A stretch of DNA of 15,000 bases, from NCBI GenBank assembly GCA_964020155.1, contig OZ026561.1, forward strand, positions 1,584,547-1,599,546, in the 5' to 3' direction. This DNA comes from Chondrilla cf. caribensis. Taxonomy: Eukaryota > Porifera > Demospongiae > Chondrillida > Chondrillidae. Position 1 is the first letter of the stretch. Each line of letters starts with the position of its first letter. Below are positions 1 to 15,000 of the stretch, in pieces. The notes beneath the pieces are model-generated. The model saw only the letters and a program-made list of their open reading frames with translations. It was not told where the DNA came from and did not search any database. Position numbers and translations under genes: made by a program.

Positions 1-127
1 AGATACGCATACATACACACACAAACATATTGACCTACATATTATGTATAATGCATCATCTTACATTTGTACATGTACGTGTAGTACTGACATACAAGCT
101 TTGAAAACTAGCTACCTATAGACAGAC

Positions 128-398
128 CTTTTCGTTCTGCAGGCCATCCCGAGGTCCAACCTCCACTATCTTCACGTATGAGGGAAGGCAGTTTTCAACC
201 TGTTTGAGCTGAGTTAGAGCACACGTACGCGGTTCACCCAACAGTACACTGTCCGGTTCAATACAGCCTACAGTTATGCATATATACAGTTCCGGTATCT
301 ACATGTATGTACTATGGTATTACCTTACTGACAGTGCTTGACAACCACCTGATAGTCAACCTTCTATGTCGAATCGAACGTTTCATCAACGATGCCAT
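128..398 (-). CDS. HMGCL: Hydroxymethylglutaryl-CoA lyase, 5' end (two exons, partial)
   Basis: HMG-CoA lyase cleaves 3-hydroxy-3-methylglutaryl-CoA to acetyl-CoA and acetoacetate, the last step of leucine breakdown and of ketone-body formation, in the mitochondrial matrix. Exon 1 (398-324, 25 codons) starts MASLMKRSIRHRR. It is rich in Arg/Lys/Ser with no acidic residue, as expected of a mitochondrial presequence, and ends at the donor AAG|GTAATA. Exon 2 (208-128, 27 codons) follows an acceptor ctctaactcag. It encodes VKIVEVGPRDGLQNEK, the near-invariant family N-terminal motif. Arg45 and Asp46 here correspond to the catalytic Arg41 and metal-binding Asp42 of the human enzyme. Both exons are phase 0. 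The exon 2 donor is the weak AAG|GTCTGT. The rest of the TIM barrel lies beyond the left edge; positions 1-127 read as intron with no exon seen. Identity is very secure because of the motif. The exon 1 start is chosen as the only ATG giving a presequence with a matching donor. Confidence 0.9.
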
Positions 399-838
399 TT
401 TCCCGGGGCTGGTTGTAGCGCTCAACTAACTACTGGTATCGAAGGAGGGCCGGAGCTATGGGGCCGGGGTCTACACGTATTGTATTGTGCTACGTATACC
501 GGCAAAAAATGCAAAGCTTCCCCGCGTGTGAATGGTACTGTTTCAGTTCCAGCTCCAAGTTTCACATACACCGATGAAATGGAATTGAAACGGCGCAACA
601 GTATGATACATGTACACTCAATATGTTCAAGCTAATATAAGGTAACAAGAGTGGGAGTAATCCTATGGGTCTGTAGACTATGGAAGACAGTCTATAGGCC
701 CATACATCATGCAGGATGAATACCGTATTCAAAAAGTATATTGAACATAATATCCTACACTTCCTCAGACATTCCAGAATGTTTCAATGTTAAAATAGAA
801 AATCACTCAACAGCTAATGATCGACACCATAGCTTACC
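399..838. other. HMGCL upstream region, no gene recognised
   Basis: This region lies upstream of the HMGCL start codon on the minus strand. Positions 400-600 are richer in GC and CpG than the surrounding introns, as expected around a promoter or 5' UTR. The 89-codon plus-strand ORF at 366-635 overlaps HMGCL exon 1 in antisense and resembles no family I know, so I do not call it a gene. No TATA box or other core element is convincing. A stem-loop at 664-704 is listed separately. Confidence 0.4.
664..704. repeat. Imperfect inverted repeat (stem-loop), 16-bp arms
   Basis: Arms at 664-679 (tatgggtctgtagact) and 689-704 (agtctataggcccata) pair over 16 positions. Fourteen are Watson-Crick; on the plus strand the other two can only be G-U or mismatch positions. 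The loop is about 9 nt. It lies between HMGCL and the end of MGRN1. It could be a small RNA hairpin, a fragment of a palindromic transposon, or chance. No function can be assigned. Confidence 0.45.
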
Positions 839-914
839 TGTGTATGGAGGGGCTGGGCTGTACTCCTGTTGGGATGGATGGGTCTCCAGATTGTAGCTTT
901 GATTGAGATTCTCC
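839..914 (-). other. Orphan exon-like block (strong donor, plausible acceptor)
   Basis: On the minus strand this 76-nt block ends at the consensus-like donor ACACAG|GTAAGC. It begins after ctctgccaaaagcag, which has a pyrimidine-rich stretch and a possible branch site upstream. All three frames are open, so the frame is not decided. One reads Pro/Ser/Tyr-rich (QEYSPAPPYT). Another would continue MGRN1 exon 12 in phase if exon 13 were skipped. It lies between the MGRN1 stop codon (1299) and the HMGCL start (398). It could be an alternative MGRN1 3' exon, a 5' UTR exon of HMGCL, or a chance pair of splice-like sites. Confidence 0.3.
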
Positions 915-1298
915 TGCTTTTGGCAGAGATCAGAACGAGCAGGTTCTAGTTAATTTTTCGCACAAGCTCATTGAAACTGATATATAATTGATGTCCTCCT
1001 GTTTTGCATGCATGTACATGTAGCTATACATGGCTACTTATCATGTAATATATCATTAAATGTATGCTATATTGTATAATATGGGTGTGCATTTTATATT
1101 AAATATACATGTAGGTATCATATAAACTTACATCATATTATGATAAATATGATCATGACCAGCATAATAATATTGCCATAATAGTATGTACAGTGTAATA
1201 ATAAAATTATTAAAGGGTTAGTGGTTATCAGGTCAAATGAATATTTAGGGAACGTGCAAAGAGAAAAGATTTGCACAGCTTTCATCTGCCCACTTCAC
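915..1298. other. AT-rich region after the MGRN1 stop (3' UTR / intergenic)
   Basis: The region downstream of MGRN1 on the minus strand is AT-rich, with several ATAT and palindromic GTACATGTAC-like stretches. I see no convincing coding exon. There is no exact AATAAA on the minus strand close to the stop codon, so the polyadenylation site is not placed. Confidence 0.4.
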
Positions 1299-9373
<8,075 letters not shown>

Positions 9374-10068
9374 CACGGTTTCTTGTGATGGTAATCAACC
9401 GGACTCGACTGATCAAGCTGAAGCCTTTGTTGACTTCCTTGTCGTACACGCTACTGGAAATATTGCAACGCGAAGTAACGGAATTTTGCGGAAATTAGAA
9501 CATGAGTCCCTTTGCAAACGACCCCAACCCTAATCTATAAGCACTTGAGCTTACAAGACCAGGATAGTCTTCGCGTACATAGCCGGGCCATCGATGCTTA
9601 CGGCTGTATATGAGATAAAATGACATTATTGTGGTCTGTGGGATGTATGCAAGAATATGTGAATAGCTAGACAACATTCACCGTCTTGAGTGTGTACACA
9701 AGCTAGGGTTGGGTAATATATAAGGTTATTATGGTACGGTAGGCTCTAATAAGTAACACTGGGATGCTTTATTTGTACATGAAATGAATGAGAAAGGCAA
9801 CTGCGGTTTTATCTTCTGTGAAATTCAAATTTCAATTGAAGCAATTCCCACCTGCTCAAATTACAATAATGGTTATCCCCACGTACCTGTTGTGGATAGA
9901 AAGACTTTGAATAAAATGATGTGTATAGTATATATTACCATTGTACCAAAAACTGTTGAATACTGACACACATATATAAGAAAGGGTGTAGTAACATTAT
10001 AATATGTATCATTTTTTGTCCAATTCACATCGTAACAAAACTAGACAGCGATTTTCGCTGATGTCAAT
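9374..10068 (-). other. Intergenic region between ERGIC2 3' end and MGRN1 5' end
   Basis: It should hold the ERGIC2 3' UTR (right part) and the MGRN1 promoter and 5' UTR (left part, 9374 to about 9700, more GC and CpG). The ORFs at 9226-9498 (+) and 9267-9449 (-) overlap MGRN1 exon 1 in other frames and resemble no family. No further gene is seen. Confidence 0.45.
9768..9773 (-). terminator. Possible poly(A) signal of ERGIC2
   Basis: AATAAA on the minus strand, about 300 nt after the ERGIC2 stop codon and about 395 nt before the MGRN1 start codon. It is the first exact hexamer I noticed downstream of the stop. No transcript end is known. Confidence 0.35.
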
Positions 10069-11313
10069 TTATGACATAAGTGAATGTCCTGGATTTGGTG
10101 TATTAGTGTTCTGTGTTGATGGTTGGGGTTCACTGTAAGTTGACTGCACGGAATTAGGATAATTTCCATCTGCTTGAGAAGGGTTGGAAGATGTTTGGAG
10201 TGATGGTTCTGATGGTTCTTGAGATTGCTGTGTTGGGTATTGCAAGTGGGTTGGAGGAGGCTGTGGTGATGTTCTGTTTCCCCTCCTGGACTGTAAGTAT
10301 TCGGTCACCAATCCAATGAATGTGTGAATCATACCTGATGTCGCAAAGACTCCCCCAATTATCCCACTCAATCTCACAATAAACTTCCAAAACGGTCGTC
10401 GATCTACCCTAATTTTCACCATCATGGAGGAAATGTCATATTTGAAGAAAATTCCTGGGACTCCACTACTTGATCTACCTGTAGCAATAGGCCTTTGACG
10501 CTCTGTCATAGAGTACTGGTTTGTTTTAGTTGTAGACCAGAAGCTGACGTATTCACTGGGAACAATTTGGATGAAGTACTGGTACATGTAATGCCGTATA
10601 TCTGTAACCTGGAGGGTTGCATCCAAGGGGTTTATAGCCCCCGGAAGATGGGATCCAAAGGACAAATGATCAATTCGATGCGAGAGGTTATAGAGTTCGG
10701 GTGGTACCATCCCACCAAGGTGACGGTGTGCGTTACGCTGGAGAGGATCCTGAACATGCTTACCGATGGTTATGTGGAAATTTCCAGCCACCTTGTTTAC
10801 CGTGATGGTCCCGTGGAAGCGACAAGCCTTCATTGAAATCCCTGTCTGCTTGTTCTCGGGCATTGGAGGGCTTTTCAGCATCATCAGGTCATTGAGAGAG
10901 CGATACTCACTGACCTTGTCCATTATACTCCTCTTGGCTTTCAACCACGACATTTGCTCCTGGGAGAGCTCGAACGGAGCTACTTCGGTTTTTAGGAACT
11001 GTTCAGTGTGAGTGGTCTCTCCAGCCAAATCCAGCACATCCGCTCCCAGCGCTTCACAAGGCATGGCCACCGTGATGTCTACGTTTATGTCAAGTTTAGT
11101 GTGCACATCCGAATCAACCGCATATTCGTATTTGTATGTTGTTGTAGTGAAGTATATAAGCTCCGAGATTACCAGAAATGTTATAAGGGAAAACGTCACT
11201 AAAGAAAAGCTTCCACCCCTGACTGACTTCTTTTGATAATCCTCCGGAACTTTCGAAAATGCATCCATTTCCTTTACTACCCTCAAAGCCTTTTTTCTAC
11301 TTAATCTTCTCAT
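10069..11313 (-). CDS. ERGIC2: ERGIC2 (Erv41-type ER-Golgi cargo protein), single exon
   Basis: ERGIC2/Erv41 cycles between ER, ERGIC and Golgi in a complex with ERGIC3/Erv46, and in yeast the complex retrieves escaped ER proteins. The 414-residue frame is unbroken. It begins MRRLSRKKALRVVKEMDAF, matching the ERGIC2 N-terminus, with a membrane segment at about 36-58. Conserved lumenal blocks are INVDITVAMPCEALGADVLDL (in part), ACRFHGTITVNKVAGNFHI (about 163-181), SHRIDHLSFG (211-220) and NPLDAT. GIFFKYDISSMMV precedes a second membrane segment (about 310-336). The last 70 residues are a Gln/Pro/Ser/Thr-rich tail, unlike and longer than the vertebrate cytosolic tail. The gene has no intron, whereas neighbours have many and the vertebrate ERGIC2 gene is split. 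It starts 111 bp from the divergent ABHD3-type gene. Identity is very secure; the ATG at 11313 matches the family start. Confidence 0.96.
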   Translation of the reverse strand: MRRLSRKKALRVVKEMDAFSKVPEDYQKKSVRGGSFSLVTFSLITFLVISELIYFTTTTYKYEYAVDSDVHTKLDINVDITVAMPCEALGADVLDLAGETTHTEQFLKTEVAPFELSQEQMSWLKAKRSIMDKVSEYRSLNDLMMLKSPPMPENKQTGISMKACRFHGTITVNKVAGNFHITIGKHVQDPLQRNAHRHLGGMVPPELYNLSHRIDHLSFGSHLPGAINPLDATLQVTDIRHYMYQYFIQIVPSEYVSFWSTTKTNQYSMTERQRPIATGRSSSGVPGIFFKYDISSMMVKIRVDRRPFWKFIVRLSGIIGGVFATSGMIHTFIGLVTEYLQSRRGNRTSPQPPPTHLQYPTQQSQEPSEPSLQTSSNPSQADGNYPNSVQSTYSEPQPSTQNTNTPNPGHSLMS

Positions 11314-11424
11314 CTTTAATATCTCAGTTCCTCGATGAGCGAACTCCTGTTAATTGGACGAAGGGGACACACCTACTATTAAATACAGGGTTTAACTCTA
11401 TGAGCACGTGTTAGTCATGTGACA
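11314..11424. promoter_or_regulatory. Shared divergent promoter with E-box and CLEAR-like site
   Basis: Only 111 bp separate the ERGIC2 and hydrolase start codons, so the two promoters must overlap. Close to the hydrolase start lie a CACGTG E-box (11405-11410) and GTCATGTGAC (11414-11423), one base from the palindromic CLEAR consensus GTCACGTGAC. Such sites are bound by bHLH-Zip factors (MYC, USF, MITF/TFEB). No TATA box is convincing. Regulation by these factors is inferred from the motifs only. Confidence 0.6.
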
Positions 11425-14400
11425 ATGTCCGCTTTTTGTACTTGGTGCAGATATTTGCTCGAATTTCTGCTCGGGGTTGTGGGATCCTACAGTCTTTACT
11501 ATCTGCTCATGGTCGTTAGGAAGCCTAAGGTGTGTTAGACTCAATTCACGGCATAAAATAGTAAATGGCGACTTATTCAGTCACCCTTCTCTAGTTGTTC
11601 GAGTGGGTTGTCTCTGCTTGTCCGAGTTTTCAGCAGTAGTGAACTCTAATGGTTAAAGTAAGGGTTGGTATTTGGATTGTTTTAGCACGCAGCTGCATCA
11701 TTATCGACATAGCGGGACGGGCATGGATTGACTCTGCCACTCTGAACTTAGTCTTACCATAGATACTCCATGGTCTTACGTAGGAAGACCGTAAACCCTA
11801 GATAACCAGACCAGACAGACCTTACCGGCCGTTTAGTAGTCTTGTGTAAGTTATTTATTTTAGTTTTGCGTTTTTTTTTTTTTACATTTTTTTGATCTGG
11901 AAATCGTAACTGCCCAATTTAAACTCATGCATGATACTGCAACACATTTATGTGAAAATTGCAAAATGTTTTTTTTTTATTTTTTGAGTAAATTGTGTGA
12001 TTCACATTCACAAAATTTAATATTCAGTGCCATTTGGTATTTTGTACCATGCCTACTGTGTACTATGTAGGCCTCTCGGTTGATCTTACTTATCCAAGCC
12101 AACTATAACAACATACTTATCCAAGTTACTTTGCTTTTGAATTTGCAGATACACAGTCATCGGTGTAGTGTCTTGGCTGAACTGTTGAAGAACGAGTGTC
12201 CAATATTCACCAGCAGATATTGGCCACCACCTTGGGCCTTTGGAGGACACTTCACCACAATTTTGAGGTCAGAGAAACAGGAGAATGCACCTGTCACATA
12301 CAGAAGGTTTGCTAGACGTGTATGTGCACACACACACACACACACACACATACACACACACACACACACACACGCTCACATGTGGCCATTTGCACAAAAA
12401 CTTCACAATCTTCAAATCCTCAATGATACTTGTACAGTCACCATGCCATTTGTCAATAATACTCCAGTAAACACAATACAGAACTGCATTGGTAAGAACG
12501 CCATGTAACCTTTAGAATATCAGTACTAGTGTGTACACCACTGTTCACTTCATTGTAGAGAGGTGGTGACTCTGAGAGATGGGGGACGTGTTGCTTTGGA
12601 CTGGACCATTGCAGATTTTGTTACGAGTGAATTCACCCCCATTCTGCTCATGCTACCTGGACTGACAGGTGCGGTTATGCTACCATGAATATTTGTTCAG
12701 ATGTTGGATGAAATCAGGCTACATTGTCCTCAAATAGGTGAAAGTAAATCGCAAAGGAGTGTTGAGCAAAATCTATAATATAATATTACAGTGAATACTC
12801 GTTAATCTGCCGCAATTCCTTTTCAAAGAATATGGTGGATTAATGAGTTTGGCGGATTAACTGGATATCCATTGGTACTTGTACATTATATTGGTATTGG
12901 GAAATTGTGGTGGATTAATAGGTTTGGCCGATAAAGCGGTGTATGGTGGATTAACGAGAATTCACTGTATATAATAATATAATGATATGTTTATCTTATG
13001 ATGAAGCCATACATCAAAGGATGCAGGTGTGCAGTAAATCAATTACTGCACTGTGCACTGATTGCAGTGTTTTGAAAACATGCTTTAACTTACTTATCTC
13101 TTTAAAATCAAATGCAGAAAGCTTTAAATTGGGAGAAGTTGCCATTACATATCTCTTCAAAAAATCTTCGCTAACAATCAAAGTGTAGTTGTGTGCCTTG
13201 TTGAACACCCCAAAACTTCAACTCATCTTCACTATTAAATTTTTCTACAATGAAATTGTATTCTAAAACACCAGCGAAGACTTTTTTATTGAAAAAATAA
13301 GTTTCAATGAAATCATTTAATAGTAAATAGAATGCAATTGACCAAGAAAAGGTGTGTATATGTAATATGTGTGTATTTAGGAGTCCTCTTTCTATTGCCA
13401 GCCGTTGTTTCATCACAAAACAGGCTCCTCTTCGTGGAACTACGTCACGCACCTGGCGAATGACGGTCAGGTGATGAGGTACCGCAGTGCAGTTTTGAAT
13501 CAAAGAGGAGTCTCCAACATACACATGGGGGTGAGTGCCCTTCATGTAGCACTTGTATTTGAATGACAGTTATAGAGTTGACTTTGAATACATACGTAGT
13601 AGGCTAGTAATTTGTTGGTTAGTACACTCAGTCCTGGTTAGTACACACTCCTGGTTGGTACACACTCCTGGTTAGTACACACTCCTGGTTAGTACACACT
13701 CCTGGTTAGCACACACTCCTGGTTAGCACACATTCTTGGTTAGTGCACACTCCTGGTTAGTACACATTCCTGGTAGATATATACACACTCCTGGTTAGTA
13801 CACTCTCCTGGTTAGTACACACTCCTGGTTAGTACACATTCCCGGTTAGTACACATTCCTGGTTAGTACACACTCCTGGTTAGTACACCCTCCTGGTTAG
13901 TACATACTCCTGGTTAGTACACACTACTGGTTAGTACACCCTCCTGGTTAGTACATACTCCTGGTTAGTACACATTCCTGGTTAGTACACACTCCTGGTT
14001 AGTACATACTCCTGGTTAGTTTACGCCCCTGGTTAGTATAAGAACACCTGATTAGTAGACTTCACTTGGTCCCTAGCTCATGTACACTATGCCAACCACT
14101 ACTGGTAGCAAATATCTCTGAAAAGAAGTACAGATTTGGTGATTTTGATATCAAGGTACAGTACTAGTGTACCCACCAAGCTAATTGATATTCCTGGTGT
14201 ACTGTCGGTCAGATGTGGTCCACTACGTCAGGGATGACTGCACGTGTTGTCATCGAATAGTTCACTGTTGTCATTCTGTTTCACCTTGTCATGTGCAGAC
14301 ACCGAAGATGTACTGTGCAACCAGCACCGACGACCTGCAGGATGTGGTGGACCACATTGTAGCATGTTTTCCACAAGCACCTATTGTTGGAGTGGGAGTC

Positions 14401-14986
14401 TCCATAGGCGGGTTGGTGTATTCTTTAGTGACAGTCTGGGATGTAGTTACCGTGTGCATGCATAGAGTGACCACAGTCTCTAACAATAGTACAACTTGCT
14501 TGGTATCCTAGTTAGCACACACTCCTGGTTAGTACACACTCCTGGTTAGCACACACCCCTGGTTAGTACACACTCCTGGTTAGCACACACTCCTGGTTAG
14601 TACGTACTCCTGGTTAGCACACACTCCTGGTTAGTACACACTCCTGGTTAGTACACACTCCTGGTTAGTACACACTCCTGGTTAGCACACACTCCTGGTT
14701 AGTACACACTCCTGGTTAGCACACACTCCTGGTTAACATGCACTCCTGGTTAACACGCACTCCTGGTTAGCACACACTCCTATTTAGTACATACTCCTGC
14801 TCTTGTCTCCAGGATGATACTGACCAGCTACCTTTTTGAGTATGGTGATAACAGTCACTTGAGCTGTGTCATCACACTGTGTACGCCATGGGACATGTTT
14901 GCAGTTTCCAATGCTTTGGAGAAATTCCCAAGCAAACAATTATACAACAAATACCTTTGTGAGAACATGAAAGATATTGTATTAAG
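11425..14986 (+). CDS. ABHD3: Alpha/beta hydrolase, ABHD3/ABHD1 family, 5' six exons (partial)
   Basis: ABHD1/ABHD3 proteins are membrane-anchored serine hydrolases; mammalian ABHD3 is a phospholipase acting on phosphatidylcholines. Exons: 11425-11529, 12149-12306, 12559-12668, 13424-13530, 14299-14411 and 14813-14986. All have GT-AG borders and phases fit; the last ends at AG|GTGTGT, so the gene goes on past the right edge. The N-terminus has one hydrophobic anchor (about residues 9-31) followed by RKPK. CPIFTSRYWPPPWAFGG matches the family's 'CPV..E.YYPT.W' block. TLRDGGRVALDW and LPGLTG (oxyanion-hole region, 120-125) are in exon 3, VLNQRGVS in exon 4. GVGVSIGG, with the nucleophile Ser195, is in exon 5. 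The Asp and His of the triad would be encoded beyond the window. The match is about equally good to ABHD1 and ABHD3; the symbol is the family's better-known member. Confidence 0.9.
11530..12148 (+). other. ABHD3-type gene intron 1
   Basis: A 619-bp intron with two poly-T runs (about 11871-11892 and 11969-11985), otherwise without repeats, transposon ends or exon-like blocks that I can support. It ends in the acceptor ttttgaatttgcag. Confidence 0.6.
12327..12374. repeat. (CA)n microsatellite, ABHD3-type intron 2
   Basis: A short CA tract of about 48 bp with one TA interruption, on the coding strand. It starts 20 nt after the donor of exon 2. Confidence 0.95.
12789..12967. mobile_element. Short TIR element (MITE), copy B, ABHD3-type intron 3
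   Basis: A 179-bp element with well-kept ends: CAGTGAATACTCGTTAATCT on the left and the inverse of CAGTGAATTCTCGTTAATCC on the right, flanked by TA at 12787-12788 and 12968-12969. Internal sequence (tcaaagaatatggtggatta, ggcggattaactggatat) matches the copy at 3669-3843 throughout. It has no coding capacity. It is probably mobilised by a pogo/Tigger-type transposase, judging from the ends. Confidence 0.92.
13013..13330 (-). pseudogene. Frameshifted ORF remnant of unknown origin, ABHD3-type intron 3
   Basis: On the minus strand an open frame from about 13330 to 13173 (LLNDFIETYFFNKKVFAGVL and on) is followed, after one frame change near 13200, by another to a stop at 13013-13015 (containing NYTLIVSEDFLKRYV and FKEISKLKHVFKTLQ). 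Together they give about 105 residues with a protein-like mix of hydrophobic and charged residues, antisense to the host intron. No family is recognised. It could be a fragment of a transposon or processed gene, or AT-rich sequence that is open by chance. Confidence 0.28.
13614..14062 (+). repeat. 17-bp minisatellite, array B, ABHD3-type intron 4
   Basis: About 25 copies of CTCCTGGTTAGTACACA with point changes (CATTCC, CATACT, CCCTCC). One copy near 13772-13790 has an insertion (ggtagatatatacacac). The flank after the array (about 14051-14160) is shared with the MGRN1 intron 3 copy. Confidence 0.95.
14051..14160 (+). repeat. Non-tandem flank shared with MGRN1 intron 3
   Basis: tagctcatgtacactatgcc, the following aacca, ggtagcaaat and aagaagtacagatttggtg match in the same order the minus-strand sequence at 7345-7465, with small gaps. 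It directly follows the 17-bp array in both places. Array plus flank therefore form one dispersed repeat family. Confidence 0.8.
14508..14795 (+). repeat. 17-bp minisatellite, array C, ABHD3-type intron 5
   Basis: About 16 copies of the same CTCCTGGTTAGTACACA unit, with GCACAC the common variant here. The array runs almost into the acceptor of exon 6 (14813); the last degenerate copies (tcctatttagtacatactcc) supply part of its pyrimidine-rich tract. Confidence 0.95.
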
Positions 14987-15000
14987 GTGTGTTGGCACAT

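Noticed and set aside
366..635. 89-codon plus-strand ORF
   Set aside because: Antisense to HMGCL exon 1, which has a motif-supported identity. The ORF matches no family and has no splice or start context.
11958..11985. Poly-T runs as traces of a retrotransposon tail
   Set aside because: No target duplication or element body was seen next to them; plain homopolymer runs are a simpler reading.

Overview
The window comes from an animal nuclear genome. Four split or single-exon genes match known animal protein families residue by residue: HMGCL, MGRN1, ERGIC2 and an ABHD1/ABHD3-type hydrolase. Exons carry ordinary GT-AG splice sites, and the introns are short to medium and very rich in tandem repeats. 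Nothing looks bacterial or viral. The number of introns, the TACG/TACA repeat background and Tigger-like DNA transposons suggest an invertebrate, perhaps an early-branching one such as a sponge. The lineage is an inference and cannot be settled from this sequence alone.

Layout, left to right. Positions 1-398 hold the 5' end of HMGCL on the minus strand (two exons), and the gene continues off the left edge. Positions 399-1298 are HMGCL upstream sequence and MGRN1 downstream sequence, with one isolated exon-like block at 839-914. Positions 1299-9373 are an MGRN1/RNF157-type E3 ubiquitin ligase on the minus strand. I rebuilt it as 13 exons, 1533 nt in total (510 residues plus stop), with every splice phase compatible. 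Positions 10069-11313 are a single-exon ERGIC2 (Erv41 family) on the minus strand. Positions 11425-14986 are the first six exons of an ABHD3/ABHD1-type alpha/beta hydrolase on the plus strand, which runs off the right edge. ERGIC2 and the hydrolase are divergent, with only 111 bp between their start codons.

The non-coding part is dominated by repeats. Almost every MGRN1 intron has its own tandem array: units of about 27, 27, 54, 22 and 17 bp, three long CA/TG tracts, and a 114-bp duplication. Intron 4 carries an 849-bp Tigger/pogo-like transposon with TA target duplications and the decayed C-terminal end of its transposase, including a PCNA-binding-like motif. Two copies of a smaller, distinct TIR element (175 and 179 bp) sit in an MGRN1 intron and a hydrolase intron. 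The same 17-bp minisatellite occurs in one MGRN1 intron and two hydrolase introns, always in the same orientation relative to transcription, and twice with the same non-repetitive flank.

The genes are not an operon and share no pathway. They act in mitochondrial leucine/ketone metabolism (HMGCL), ubiquitination (MGRN1), ER-Golgi cargo cycling (ERGIC2) and membrane lipid hydrolysis (ABHD3). The more unusual signals are in the introns: dinucleotide tracts placed just after 5' splice sites, a minisatellite built of donor-like sequences, and an intronless ERGIC2 among intron-dense neighbours. I found no clearly new protein system. All exon models come from reading the sequence by eye and have no transcript support.
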